DNA of 42,282 bases from Lachnospiraceae bacterium (GCA_024691125.1 JAILNV010000037.1:1-42282), one strand, 5' to 3'; counted from the stretch's first letter, positions 9,701 to 17,202 are shown. Notes: generated by a model from the sequence alone, not told the origin. Made by a program: numbers and translations.

Positions 9701-10250
9701 CGTTCTGAAGGGGAAGGGCAAGAGTACACCTTTACCGTGTTATGAGAATTTCAATTGTACAATAGATGGAAATAAGGTCATATTTACACGTATGCCGGGT
9801 AAGAATATCCAGGCAGGGACTTATGTGGCCACGTTAGCAGCAGTTTTAAATAATGGCAGACGTGTGACGGGCACCGTAGAATTCAAGGTTGTCCGGGGCA
9901 AGACCAATACGGTAGTCAAACCTTCACCGGCTGTCCTTATAAACCGTGACAATGCAAGATATACAACGGTTTACATCAGCCCTAAAAAGAACGATGCCAA
10001 TGCCATTATAAATGCAACGATCGTAGCAGATAAGAATAAGTTCGACGAGTATTTCAGCCTCGAGCAGATTAAAGATAAGCCGGGCACATACAGGCTGAGA
10101 GTACAGAAGGGATATTACGAGAAGCAGGTTAAAAAGAGCATTGTTTCCCTGATAACCAAGGTAGTAAGCAAGAGCGTTAAGGTTAATGTGTACTATAATG
10201 GAAGTACCGAGTATGAAACGGTTACGGTGAAGGTTAAGATCAAACCGTAA
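6783..10250 (+). CDS. Exported 1155-residue sequon-rich protein, candidate N-glycoprotein
   Basis: The ATG follows AAGGAGG by seven bases. The N-terminus is a signal peptide: basic residues, a hydrophobic core and likely cleavage after VCA near residue 30. Residues 31-138 form an acidic linker with only two Asn. From residue 139 to 1139 I count 30 N-X-S/T sequons (X not Pro); 30 of about 84 Asn are in sequons, and 23 of the 30 are preceded by Ile, Leu, Val, Phe or Tyr. The body is Ser/Thr/Val-rich and beta-like, consistent with tandem Ig-like modules, but I recognise no named domain. There is no LPXTG motif or C-terminal membrane span, so it is probably secreted or wall-associated. The oligosaccharyltransferase two genes upstream makes it the obvious candidate acceptor. 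It is a single-gene unit closed by a strong terminator. Confidence 0.85.
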   Translation: MLGRRLLKRLTRLGLATYAMTYCMAFTVCASENPIADLAVADTVQVLEVEAGRDSGLNSDLLSKDLIKESEDGEIIGADGLLEDGAVSAGEEPDKLQAEDLLVTHEGEEGEAFFTETPKLPPAVDDEGEAVDPDYVEFNCSALTVTDLNQSYPFTVYKGRKPIGNISQISFGLADNKNGTGASPSFRGASISEYGILNFSSSTESMTFYVIADVEGRIASCKVVVYVPIEEIEFECDTDSRQEHGKNINMTVNETAECRRAKAYIMPVGQSYNLLNISRISYELLENGEQIDKNRGINMTVDERGLAHIDFLNLTRSGLFEIRAKYNNAYVDAEGVNRTYANNPEAVCRLNISVKGDVPLDDYEAHLSDKSLKVQMYKSKNPLAVTFRNANTGTTAEVDDYVITNCSFTNSKLNDFSSYGLLNLGVLEDGKTVNINASKSFVDAGSVPSFIKEFKKGISTGLEVSVKATINGTRVEDTFTTNENVTITFGDTKPTAKDIKAVGTLEFNSYEAGREGHGITFQGPEVGRIMTPPTKKDKEAYFKAGLDADSDAIAFNSTSSMPAKGNGKLNVLVFLNDTEYNLPSNYNISVPVSYKITNGAPVLTLDQSSALLNCAPSDYLLVSFGIKGMTGDTLVMCDVKDSKGHAINGTAPITASAFLSGTSGYVYLGANDGIEYGTSYKVEIYPQNDVSGRKGVKKVITVKTPAEKAVQSFTTKQKGTIDAGIPMSAVYLTLSGKNVNLLLKTPVNVTTTLKNGEDISDLLTYYVFPDEKLNPVFILYEKSPFLLLEKGLGGQQYVTKIAYNISGNTITTEYKGKISNSVVTPKLEESRISINPDANFNQTIRIPVTNLPGGEYKYDIKNNSPFGINVTSELARDYVEISTDTISDSAYGKTFEIAITPKVPEKYNANLSAKAATLKIAVLNPKKNAAAMSAKVKGGIDAVRDDTNATAVISFKNIYDPESMIEDIVCEDIVLKGKGKSTPLPCYENFNCTIDGNKVIFTRMPGKNIQAGTYVATLAAVLNNGRRVTGTVEFKVVRGKTNTVVKPSPAVLINRDNARYTTVYISPKKNDANAIINATIVADKNKFDEYFSLEQIKDKPGTYRLRVQKGYYEKQVKKSIVSLITKVVSKSVKVNVYYNGSTEYETVTVKVKIKP

Positions 10251-10283
10251 AGGACAGGCTAAAAAAGGAATATTGAGCTAATG

Positions 10284-10316
10284 ATCGGGACGGTTAAGAC
10301 CGTCCCGATTTTTTTT
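10284..10316 (+). terminator. Intrinsic terminator after the sequon-rich protein
   Basis: A perfect 11-bp stem (ATCGGGACGGT with ACCGTCCCGAT) with loop TAAG is followed by a run of eight T. It ends the 6783-10250 transcript cleanly. Confidence 0.95.
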
Positions 10317-10550
10317 GAAAAAATTTAAATTTATCCATAAAAACCATAAACTTCCCACGTATCTATATCAGAGTTAAGAAAATGAGGAATCCGGAAATCC
10401 TGAAATTAAAGCAAATGAACAGCTAATCTGAAGAAACAGTAAACGGAAAGTAAGGCTGGAAGAAAGTGAAACACGAAGAAAGCGGATGGCGTGGAATGTT
10501 AAAGGCGTAAGTAAACAAAATGTAAGGATATGAAAGGGAGGACGTGTATT

Positions 10551-12575
10551 ATGAAGAGGAGAAGGATCACAGGTTTATTAACAGCAATGACAGTATTATC
10601 AATGTGTGTAACAGGCTGCGGCGGGGCTGCAACTGCTAATGCACCGGCAGCGACTAAGGAAGCTGCACCGGCCGAGGCTGAATACACTGAAACAGCTCCG
10701 GCAACGGAGAGCTATGATGATATGTATGATGATGAGTGGGCAGAGGCGGCAGCAGAGGAATACGGCTACGATGAGGAGTATGAGACTGTGGATACGGAAG
10801 CAGTCGAATACACATATGACGGTGCATCGGAAGAGGCTTATATAAACACTCCCGGCGCAATGCTGCAGGCAGAGGCAGCTTCCTATGACAGCAGTGCAGA
10901 GTATGATGAGACCACGCAGGCAGAAGCTTACTATGATGAAGCATACGGAGATGAGAACGGAGAAGAGACTGTTTCATGGGACAGGGACGAAGACAGAAAG
11001 AGTGCGGGTTCTGAAGAGACATACCGTGAAAGCAGAAAAGATAAGAGTGGGAAGAAAGCGAAAGCAGCAGGAAGAGATGACTATCTTGGGCAGATATATG
11101 ATTACAGCTGTTTCCCGGCAGGATTTAACACTGAAGAATATTCAAAGCTTGAGGAGCAGGGGTACAGATCAGTACTTAACAGACCGCTCTCGACCTTTGC
11201 GGCAGATGTTGATACTGCAAGCTACAGTAACCTTCGCAGGATGCTTAATGACGGATATTCGGTATATGATCTACCAAGCGGAAGCGTAAGAGTAGAGGAG
11301 CTGCTTAACTATTTCAATTACGACTATGCGGGTCCCAAGGGAAGTGATCCCTTCGGCGTGAACTTTGAGATGTCTGAATGTCCGTGGAATGAAGACGCGA
11401 AGCTTATGAGCATCGGACTTAAGACAGAGGATATCGATTTCGAAGAGACACCTGCTTCCAACCTGGTATTTCTTATCGATGTTTCGGGATCGATGTCTGA
11501 TCCGGATAAGCTGCCTCTGCTTCAGGAAGCCTTCTGTATGCTGGCTGACCAGCTTACTGATAAAGACAGGGTAAGCATCGTTACCTACGCAAGCGGAGTT
11601 AAGACTGTGCTTAAAGGCGCAAAGGGAAATGAAAGCCGCAGGATCAAGGAAGCCATTAATGATCTGCGTGCTTCGGGCGGAACCAACGGAGGCAAGGGAA
11701 TCGAGCTGGCTTACGAACTGGCTGAGAAGAATTTCATTAAGGGCGGCAACAACCGTGTGCTCCTTGCTACGGACGGAGATCTTAATCTTGGAATAACCTC
11801 TGTAGGAGGTCTTGAACAGCTTATTACAGAGAAGAAGGAATCGGGTGTATTCCTTTCGGTGCTTGGTTTCGGAACAGGGAATATCAAGGATAACAGGATG
11901 GAAACACTTGCTGACAAGGGTAACGGCAATTACTCATATATCGATTCGGTGAAGGAGGCAAAGAAGGTTCTGGTTGATGAGCTTTCATCCAATATGCTGA
12001 CTGTCTGCAAGGACGTTAAGCTTCAGGTGGAATTCAACCCCGCAGTTGTTAAGGGATACCGTCTTGTAGGTTATGCGAACAGGACAATGAAGGCTAAGGA
12101 TTTCAATGATGATAAGAAGGACGGCGGCGAGATAGGCGCAGGACATGAGGTTACGGCACTGTATGAGCTGATCCTGACAGAAGATATGGATGCATTGGAT
12201 GATGATGCGGCTGATGTCAGTGAGCTCCGCTACGCAGATGAGTTCAGAAAAGCCGGGAAGTCATCAAAGAAGAACGGATCCGGCATGAGCTATACAGGCA
12301 ACGAGGAGATAATGACACTGAGCGTTCGTTATAAGAAGCCGTCGGAGAATAAGAGCAATCTCCTTACATATCCTGTAACCTTTAAATACTATGAGGCTTC
12401 TCCGTCGGATAACTTTATCTTCCAGAGTGCTGTTGCGGAATTCGGACTTATCGCATCACACAGCGAATATCAGGGGAATGCGGATCTTGACCGTGTGGCC
12501 GACGAGCTTGAATCCATCAGACTGAACGATGAGTACAAGAGGGAGTTCAGGGATATGGTTGAGGAAGCGTACTGA
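10551..12575 (+). CDS. VWA-domain lipoprotein (YfbK-like)
   Basis: An exported lipoprotein of 674 residues. The ATG at 10551 is chosen over one at 10530 because GGGAGG lies nine bases before it. The N-terminus is a lipoprotein signal ending in the lipobox VTGC. Residues of about 25-180 are a low-complexity stretch rich in Tyr, Asp, Glu and Ala. A YfbK-type N-terminal region follows (STFAADVDTASYSNLRR), then a von Willebrand A domain with MIDAS motif DVSGSMS (D310 onward), GGTNGG and ATDGDLNLG, then the C-terminal region usual in this family. It probably binds metal-dependent ligands at the cell surface. The following sigma/anti-sigma pair shares its odd composition, so the three likely form one signalling or envelope-stress unit. 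Confidence 0.87.
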   Translation: MKRRRITGLLTAMTVLSMCVTGCGGAATANAPAATKEAAPAEAEYTETAPATESYDDMYDDEWAEAAAEEYGYDEEYETVDTEAVEYTYDGASEEAYINTPGAMLQAEAASYDSSAEYDETTQAEAYYDEAYGDENGEETVSWDRDEDRKSAGSEETYRESRKDKSGKKAKAAGRDDYLGQIYDYSCFPAGFNTEEYSKLEEQGYRSVLNRPLSTFAADVDTASYSNLRRMLNDGYSVYDLPSGSVRVEELLNYFNYDYAGPKGSDPFGVNFEMSECPWNEDAKLMSIGLKTEDIDFEETPASNLVFLIDVSGSMSDPDKLPLLQEAFCMLADQLTDKDRVSIVTYASGVKTVLKGAKGNESRRIKEAINDLRASGGTNGGKGIELAYELAEKNFIKGGNNRVLLATDGDLNLGITSVGGLEQLITEKKESGVFLSVLGFGTGNIKDNRMETLADKGNGNYSYIDSVKEAKKVLVDELSSNMLTVCKDVKLQVEFNPAVVKGYRLVGYANRTMKAKDFNDDKKDGGEIGAGHEVTALYELILTEDMDALDDDAADVSELRYADEFRKAGKSSKKNGSGMSYTGNEEIMTLSVRYKKPSENKSNLLTYPVTFKYYEASPSDNFIFQSAVAEFGLIASHSEYQGNADLDRVADELESIRLNDEYKREFRDMVEEAY

Positions 12576-12895
12576 ACCATACAGAGCCGTGTGTTAGAGG
12601 TAAATATTCTGAACAGATGATTTTGCAAAGAATCAGTCACGAAGGATTTGCCATAAGAGATAACCGTTATAGAGAATAGGTATAAAAAAGAGGCCGCAGG
12701 AGCTATGACAACAGGTTCTGCGGCCTTAGATAAAAGAGCATTAAAAGGCGGACATAAGCTTGCATATGCTTACGGTTCACTGTACAATCATACAGGTAAC
12801 GTATCTGTCGGGAAAGGGAAGAACCGTTTCCTGTAAAAGGATGTGTGGCTGAATGAGATGCTTACACATCATGGTATCTGTATGAAAGGAAAGAT
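12576..12895. other. Spacer between VWA lipoprotein and sigma factor genes
   Basis: About 320 bases without a convincing gene. It holds a GC-rich hairpin and a 43-codon ATG frame (12705-12836) whose start lies in the loop of that hairpin; the frame is not called because it matches nothing I know. No clear sigma-A promoter was found. A self-recognised ECF promoter may be here, but I could not define it. Confidence 0.5.
12691..12726 (-). terminator. Hairpin with T-run on the minus strand
   Basis: AGGCCGCAG (12691-12699) pairs with CTGCGGCCT (12718-12726) around an 18-base loop. On the plus strand no T-run follows. Read on the minus strand, the stem is followed by CTTTTTT, so it would stop antisense transcription into the VWA gene. 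It may still act as a weak stop for the VWA transcript. Confidence 0.45.
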
Positions 12896-13468
12896 ATGAC
12901 TGACGAACAATTCAATAATGCCATGGAACGACTTCGGAACAGGGAGAAGCAGGCGGACAGAGCGAAGGAGGCACTTAAGGAGATATATGAGGAGTACAGC
13001 GCTTTCATATATCATGTGATCCTGGATGTGGTAGGTACACGTGAAAACGCCGAAGATATCACATCGGATTTCTTCATAAAGCTGTGGGAGAAGGCAGGAC
13101 AGTATAAGCCCGGTAACGGGCACCGCGGGTATCTGGCGACGATAGCGCGGAATATGGCGATAGACCATATAAGGAAGTACAGAAAAGAGGAGCTTGAGGG
13201 TGGGCAGGATGAGCAGGACGAAGCGCCTGATGATATAGGAAGGGCGGTGTCGGCCGAACCCTCGCCGGAGGAAAGCACAGTAGCTTCTCTCAGCGTAGAA
13301 CAGGCACTTGAACGATTAAAACCCGTATACCGGCAGATAGTAACGATGAAGGTTCTCGGGGAAATGACTTTCGCAGAGATAGCGGAGTCGATGAGCATGC
13401 CGATGGGCACAGTAACGTGGAATTACCGTGAAGCGATAAAACAGTTAAGGAGGTTCGGATATGAATAG
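12896..13468 (+). CDS. ECF-type RNA polymerase sigma factor
   Basis: A 190-residue sigma-70-family factor with only regions 2 and 4. Region 2 is visible as ENAEDITSDFFIKLWE and the following YLATIARNMAIDHIRKYRK, which melts and binds the -10 element. Region 4 is LKPVYRQIVTMKVLGEMTFA followed by a helix-turn-helix, which binds the -35 element. The acidic linker between them is typical. An AAAGGAAAG ribosome site precedes the ATG. Its 3' end overlaps the next gene by eight bases, the classic sigma/anti-sigma arrangement, so its activity is probably held by that membrane protein. Likely targets include its own operon and the VWA lipoprotein. Confidence 0.9.
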   Translation: MTDEQFNNAMERLRNREKQADRAKEALKEIYEEYSAFIYHVILDVVGTRENAEDITSDFFIKLWEKAGQYKPGNGHRGYLATIARNMAIDHIRKYRKEELEGGQDEQDEAPDDIGRAVSAEPSPEESTVASLSVEQALERLKPVYRQIVTMKVLGEMTFAEIAESMSMPMGTVTWNYREAIKQLRRFGYE

Positions 13469-14741
13469 AATGCTTAATTTCGAAGACGAATACCGAAAAT
13501 ATGCGAAAAGTTCCGCTCCGGATCTCTGGGACAGGATCGAAGCGGGTATAGATGCAATAAGTGCGGAAGAAATATCTTCTGATGATAAGGTACAGAAGCA
13601 GACAGATACAGAGGCGGAAGAAGACGGTAAAGTTATTAGTATAACTGCATCCGAAAGCTATAGAGATTACGGGATCGCGGAATCAGAGGATACCGAAATA
13701 GAAGATACCGATAATAGGGTGGCTGAGCCCTCGGTAAATAATGCTGTTGAGGAAACCGGGAATCCGGCTGGTGGCAGAGAACCATCGGAAATCAGGGAAG
13801 ATAAGATATCAGAAATAAACAAGGCGAAAAAGCGAATACATATAACAAGATATACCGGAATAATCGCCGCAGCTGCATGCGGACTTATCGTGATATCCGC
13901 TACGGGATGGATATCGAGATCATCCAAGTCTAATTCAGCCGCGGAATCGGCCGCCTATGCACCGGCAGCACCTGCAGCCGAAGCGGCATATGAAGCATCA
14001 GCCGAAGCAGCAGCTGAAGCAGAAACACCGGCAGAGAAGGCAGAGAGTTCATATGACTACGAAGCTACATCTGAGGCGGCGGATGATTCTTATGAGTACG
14101 AAGCCACATCTGAGGCAGCAGATGATTCATATGAGGACTATGAAGAGGCAGCTGAAAACACAACATATGCAGAAGAGTCCGCTGATGGAAGTTCATATGC
14201 TGATGAGAACGCATATGCAGAAGAGGAAGCGGCAGATGAAGCACCGTCAGCAGCCGGAGCATATGCTGATAATTCCAAACAGAGCGAAAGTAACGCCGAA
14301 GCTGTAATGATGTCAGAAGCGGCTGGTTCTTCCTATGATGCCGCTGAAAACGAATATTCTGCCGATGGAAGCCAGATGAGCGATATGACGCTGGCTGCGG
14401 ATAAGGCTGAAGACCTTAAGGCAAGCAGAGATCAGTCGGTTGCAGCCGGTAAAAAGAAGACTTCCGATAAATACAGACAGAAGGAGCAGAGCCTCACTGT
14501 TAAGCTTGATTCACTGAAGGAAGAAGACGGGAAGCTTATCTGCACGATGACTGTGACCGATCCGGGTATTACAAAGCATAAGCAGAACGACGTCATTACG
14601 GCAGTGATCAATGAACCGATAAAGAGCAGGGTATCGAAATTCTATGAAAGGTCAAGGAGTTCTAAGGATGATACCTATGTGGTCATACTGCTTCCGACGG
14701 ATTCGGGCTTAATTGTTACTGACATCCGCAGGGAATTCTGA
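13461..14741 (+). CDS. Putative membrane-anchored anti-sigma factor
   Basis: A 426-residue protein with a cytoplasmic N-terminus (FEDEYRKYAKSSAPDLWDRI, a form common in clostridial proteins paired with ECF sigmas), one membrane span at about residues 131-151, and an outer region of some 270 residues. The outer part starts with an Ala/Glu/Tyr/Asp-rich low-complexity stretch holding a 13-residue tandem duplication, and ends in a basic globular domain (SLTVKLDSLKEEDGKLICTM onward). A strong AAGGAGG lies inside the end of the sigma gene, so translation is coupled. I see no zinc-finger motif. The role is inferred from topology and gene order. Its outer stretch matches the VWA lipoprotein in composition, which hints that the two meet outside the cell. 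Confidence 0.75.
   Translation: MNRMLNFEDEYRKYAKSSAPDLWDRIEAGIDAISAEEISSDDKVQKQTDTEAEEDGKVISITASESYRDYGIAESEDTEIEDTDNRVAEPSVNNAVEETGNPAGGREPSEIREDKISEINKAKKRIHITRYTGIIAAAACGLIVISATGWISRSSKSNSAAESAAYAPAAPAAEAAYEASAEAAAEAETPAEKAESSYDYEATSEAADDSYEYEATSEAADDSYEDYEEAAENTTYAEESADGSSYADENAYAEEEAADEAPSAAGAYADNSKQSESNAEAVMMSEAAGSSYDAAENEYSADGSQMSDMTLAADKAEDLKASRDQSVAAGKKKTSDKYRQKEQSLTVKLDSLKEEDGKLICTMTVTDPGITKHKQNDVITAVINEPIKSRVSKFYERSRSSKDDTYVVILLPTDSGLIVTDIRREF
14058..14135 (+). repeat. 39-bp in-frame tandem duplication
   Basis: Two adjacent 39-base units encode YEATSEAADDSYE twice within the outer low-complexity region of the anti-sigma protein. The units differ at a few bases only, mostly silent, so the duplication is either recent or under selection. 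Confidence 0.85.
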
Positions 14742-14862
14742 TACGTTTGGTTTTCCGGTATCTATTCAGAACAGGTAATGTGTATTTTGCTGTATTGGTG
14801 AAGACTAAACGAAAATCAGGATAACTTCGGTAAAGATTCACAAAAAACGGTAGCGGAATGTG

Positions 14863-14891
14863 TTGTGTATAGTTGATTTTTCATGTATAAT
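14863..14891 (+). promoter_or_regulatory. Likely sigma-A promoter of the exported papain-fold protein
   Basis: TTGTGT, a 17-base spacer and a perfect TATAAT lie about 130 bases upstream of the ATG at 15020. The long leader has no obvious riboswitch fold. Confidence 0.6.
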
Positions 14892-15019
14892 ATATTTTGC
14901 ATCTTTATACGGTACGATTATGACGAAAATGTGTTTCGGACAGTGTGACGGAACATGATGAGGGATCAGACGTTTCGGACGTAGATAAGGGCAGAATATA
15001 TTAAAGGAACGGACTGTGG

Positions 15020-16405
15020 ATGAAGAATAAGATCATATGCGCAATAACTATCGCATCACTGCTGGCAGGAGGAGTATGGTTTACGCCGAAGGCGAACGAA
15101 CCGGAGATTTCGCTTGGAGATCAGCCGGCGTCATATCAGAGTGATGAGCTGTCCGGAGAGGATGAAGGTCTTATACTTGATGATGGACTGCTTTTGGAGG
15201 ACGGTGTTGATATATCAGGTGATTCATCAGGTGAGCTGTTGATCAATGATTCCGGTTCGGACATTGATATAGCAGATCCTGATATCACAGACGGAGAGAT
15301 CGATGTTGATGACGGTGAAATACGTCTGAGTGATGAACCGGTCGAGGATGTGGTACCCGATGAGCCCGATAATGCAGTAGATACACAAGAGGATGATTAT
15401 TTCGAGACGGATGCTGCGTATATATATGATGACAGGCCGTTCGATGCTTCGTATATTACAGGCAAGGGCGTTGAGAGGATAAGAAAGGTTATAGTGGCAT
15501 ATGCGGAATCACTGGGCGGGACCTTCAGAAGTCCGTATTACAAGGGCGGCCAGCCTGTCAGCATCCAGTGCTGCGCTTATGTCAATCAGGTATGGAAGCA
15601 CGTATTCGGCAAGGATATCTATGATACCGGCGTTATGACCACTACCAGTCATGAGGGTGAGACCATATACAGTTTTCTTGAACGTACGGGCGCAAGAGCA
15701 GGAGACATCCTGTATGTGCGTTACTGGAAGGTTAAGAAGAATGACTGGTCCTCGCATTTCATGATCTTACTTGATTATGATAAGACAGGTGTATATGTAA
15801 CGGATGGATATGAAACGGATGGCGGTCAGTTCCTTGTGTGGCGTATAGATAAGAAGGCAATTTACAGTCAGTCGAACTTCTTTAAGAAGACCGGAAGCGA
15901 CCGGGATAAGCCGAACAGCGTACACTGGACGGGTAAGGACGGAAGCTTCTTCAAGCTGTACCGTATGAGGCAGGAGGAATGGTGCAACGTAGCCAATTCG
16001 ACATATGACGAATATGAGACCGATCCGATGGTCCGTTCTTCCTTTACAAGAATAAACAGGGCTGAGGGAACCTATACGATAACATCGGTAATCCGTTCGG
16101 GTAACGGGCTTGACAGGGTTCAGTTCCCTGTCTGGACGGTTGCGGACGGACAGGATGACCTGATGGCGGATTATGAGACCGACGAAGCGGCTTCGGGCGA
16201 AATAGAACCGCTTGATGACGATCTGTACAGGGTTACCTATACTGTTAACATTGCGGATCACAATAACGAATGCGGTAATTACATGGCCGAGATGTATATA
16301 TATGATACGATGGGCGTACTTATCACATACCAGTGCGACGCGGTTAATATGGACGGAGCAGCCGGCAGCGTCTGTGTCGATCCCATCCCTTGGTCGCTGG
16401 AGTAA
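15020..16405 (+). CDS. Exported NlpC/P60- or CHAP-like protein with acidic linker
   Basis: A 461-residue secreted protein. The ATG follows AAAGGAA; a GTG lies one codon upstream. A signal peptide (MKNKIICAITIASLLAGGVW) is followed by about 100 strongly acidic residues of low complexity. Residues 155-270 look like a papain-fold amidase: a Cys pair at 184-185 within QCCAYVNQVW as nucleophile, GARAGDILYV, and a His at 246 in SSHFMILLDYD. That order fits NlpC/P60 or CHAP peptidoglycan hydrolases, though a different Cys-peptidase clan is possible. The C-terminal 130 residues are a beta-rich domain similar to the GBS Bsp-like or Ig-like modules of clostridial secreted proteins. The acidic linker resembles that of the sequon-rich protein. 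Confidence 0.72.
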   Translation: MKNKIICAITIASLLAGGVWFTPKANEPEISLGDQPASYQSDELSGEDEGLILDDGLLLEDGVDISGDSSGELLINDSGSDIDIADPDITDGEIDVDDGEIRLSDEPVEDVVPDEPDNAVDTQEDDYFETDAAYIYDDRPFDASYITGKGVERIRKVIVAYAESLGGTFRSPYYKGGQPVSIQCCAYVNQVWKHVFGKDIYDTGVMTTTSHEGETIYSFLERTGARAGDILYVRYWKVKKNDWSSHFMILLDYDKTGVYVTDGYETDGGQFLVWRIDKKAIYSQSNFFKKTGSDRDKPNSVHWTGKDGSFFKLYRMRQEEWCNVANSTYDEYETDPMVRSSFTRINRAEGTYTITSVIRSGNGLDRVQFPVWTVADGQDDLMADYETDEAASGEIEPLDDDLYRVTYTVNIADHNNECGNYMAEMYIYDTMGVLITYQCDAVNMDGAAGSVCVDPIPWSLE

Positions 16406-16428
16406 ATACTTGGAGAAGGTTAATTAGT

Positions 16429-16570
16429 CTGAAGTTTGAATGGGATACTGAAAAAGAAATTCAGAATAACGGAAAGAAAAGAATGTATTAGGCTGATTTC
16501 TGCAAGAGTAGCGACGGAAACGGAGAGGAGATTATACTATGATGAAAGTATCTTATTTACAAGAGAATGA
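16429..16570 (+). pseudogene. brnT: Remnant of a BrnT-family toxin
   Basis: After a GGAGAAGG site, a frame opening with a CTG reads KFEWDTEKE, the BrnT N-terminus, and then stops at 16489. In the next frame a segment from about 16463 reads ERKECIRLISARVATETERR, the BrnT C-terminal block (family pattern I-R-x-I-S-A-R-x-A-T, then ERR). The central 45 or so codons are missing and the two ends are out of frame. The start codon is also not ATG. The 3' end overlaps the antitoxin-like gene, as in intact brnTA pairs. The call rests on remembered family motifs. Confidence 0.65.
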
Positions 16571-16718
16571 TAAACTTTCGGAAGAACAGAAAGCTGAGGT
16601 TAGAGAAGCAGCAAGGTACGGTGTGCAGTTTGATGAAGATAGTCCGGAAATGACACCTGAGATGGAGAAAGCTTTTGAGGTGGCTGTAAAATCCAGGAAC
16701 CGATTGAAAGCAATATAG
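16539..16718 (+). CDS. Small antitoxin-like protein (59 aa), partner of decayed BrnT
   Basis: An ATG-ATG start follows AGAGGAG by eight bases. The product has the pattern EEQKAEVREAA, then QFDEDSPEMTPEMEKAF and a basic tail SRNRLK. Small proteins of this form (FDEDxPELTPEM) sit beside BrnT toxins in many Clostridia and act as antitoxins; this is from memory, not a search. The frame is intact although the toxin is broken, so it may be an orphan antitoxin or in the course of decay. Confidence 0.65.
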   Translation: MMKVSYLQENDKLSEEQKAEVREAARYGVQFDEDSPEMTPEMEKAFEVAVKSRNRLKAI

Positions 16719-16731
16719 GTATATGTAGATA

Positions 16732-17118
16732 ATGATAGAGAATAATAATATACTACAATTCGCAGAAGCACTGTGTAAATACAGTAATAAGGATGAAGAG
16801 TTCTATAAGGAATTCATACGGAGGCTTGAGGAGTCGCCTGCGCTGTATAAGGAGTTCGAATACTATCTTGAGCATCAGGACTTCCTGTGTGAGATGAACA
16901 TACAGGGGATAACGGTTCCCGATATCCTGGTATGGCAGGTGGATAAGTTCAAGGCCGGGATAGATGAGGGACGCTTCGAGCTTAAGTATAATGCGGATGC
17001 CATGCTTCTTATGGCTTTTAACACCATGTATGAGGTGGAGAAGGATCCGTCAAAGTATCTTGAGAATTTCAGAACTGTGACGGGTTCGGATTACGAGGAT
17101 AAGATCAAGGGATATTAA
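16732..17118 (+). CDS. Hypothetical protein, 128 aa
   Basis: I do not recognise this protein. It is acidic and helix-rich, with no signal peptide or membrane span, and should be cytosolic. Motifs seen are EEFYKEFIRRLEESPALYKE, then ITVPDILVWQVDKF and DAMLLMAFNTMYEVEKDPSKY. It begins 13 bases after the small antitoxin-like gene with no strong ribosome site, so it may be read by coupling. It is not a known toxin family to me. It lies just before the antiporter promoter. Confidence 0.65.
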   Translation: MIENNNILQFAEALCKYSNKDEEFYKEFIRRLEESPALYKEFEYYLEHQDFLCEMNIQGITVPDILVWQVDKFKAGIDEGRFELKYNADAMLLMAFNTMYEVEKDPSKYLENFRTVTGSDYEDKIKGY

Positions 17119-17146
17119 ATATCACCGCATATGGTGTGTCAAGACC

Positions 17147-17175
17147 TTGCGAACCACTAAGTTTTGTGCTAACAT
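17147..17175 (+). promoter_or_regulatory. Possible extended -10 promoter for the antiporter operon
   Basis: TTGCGA, a 17-base spacer and TAACAT, with TGC directly before the -10 (extended -10 form), lie 27 bases upstream of the MrpE start. An AAGGTGAGG ribosome site follows. Confidence 0.45.
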
Positions 17176-17202
17176 AGGTGGGTATAGACGAAAGGTGAGG
17201 GC

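Noticed and set aside
10639-11289. Alternative frames over the VWA N-terminal region, rich in Arg, Met and Gln
   Set aside because: Shadows of the GA-rich low-complexity coding sequence.
10370-12805. Shared ACGTATCT near the VWA and sigma genes as an ECF promoter
   Set aside because: Only an eight-base match, with no matching -35 element at the right distance.
12705-12836. 43-codon ATG frame in the VWA-sigma spacer
   Set aside because: It lies partly in a hairpin, has an ill-placed ribosome site and no recognised similarity; it could be real but is not supportable.
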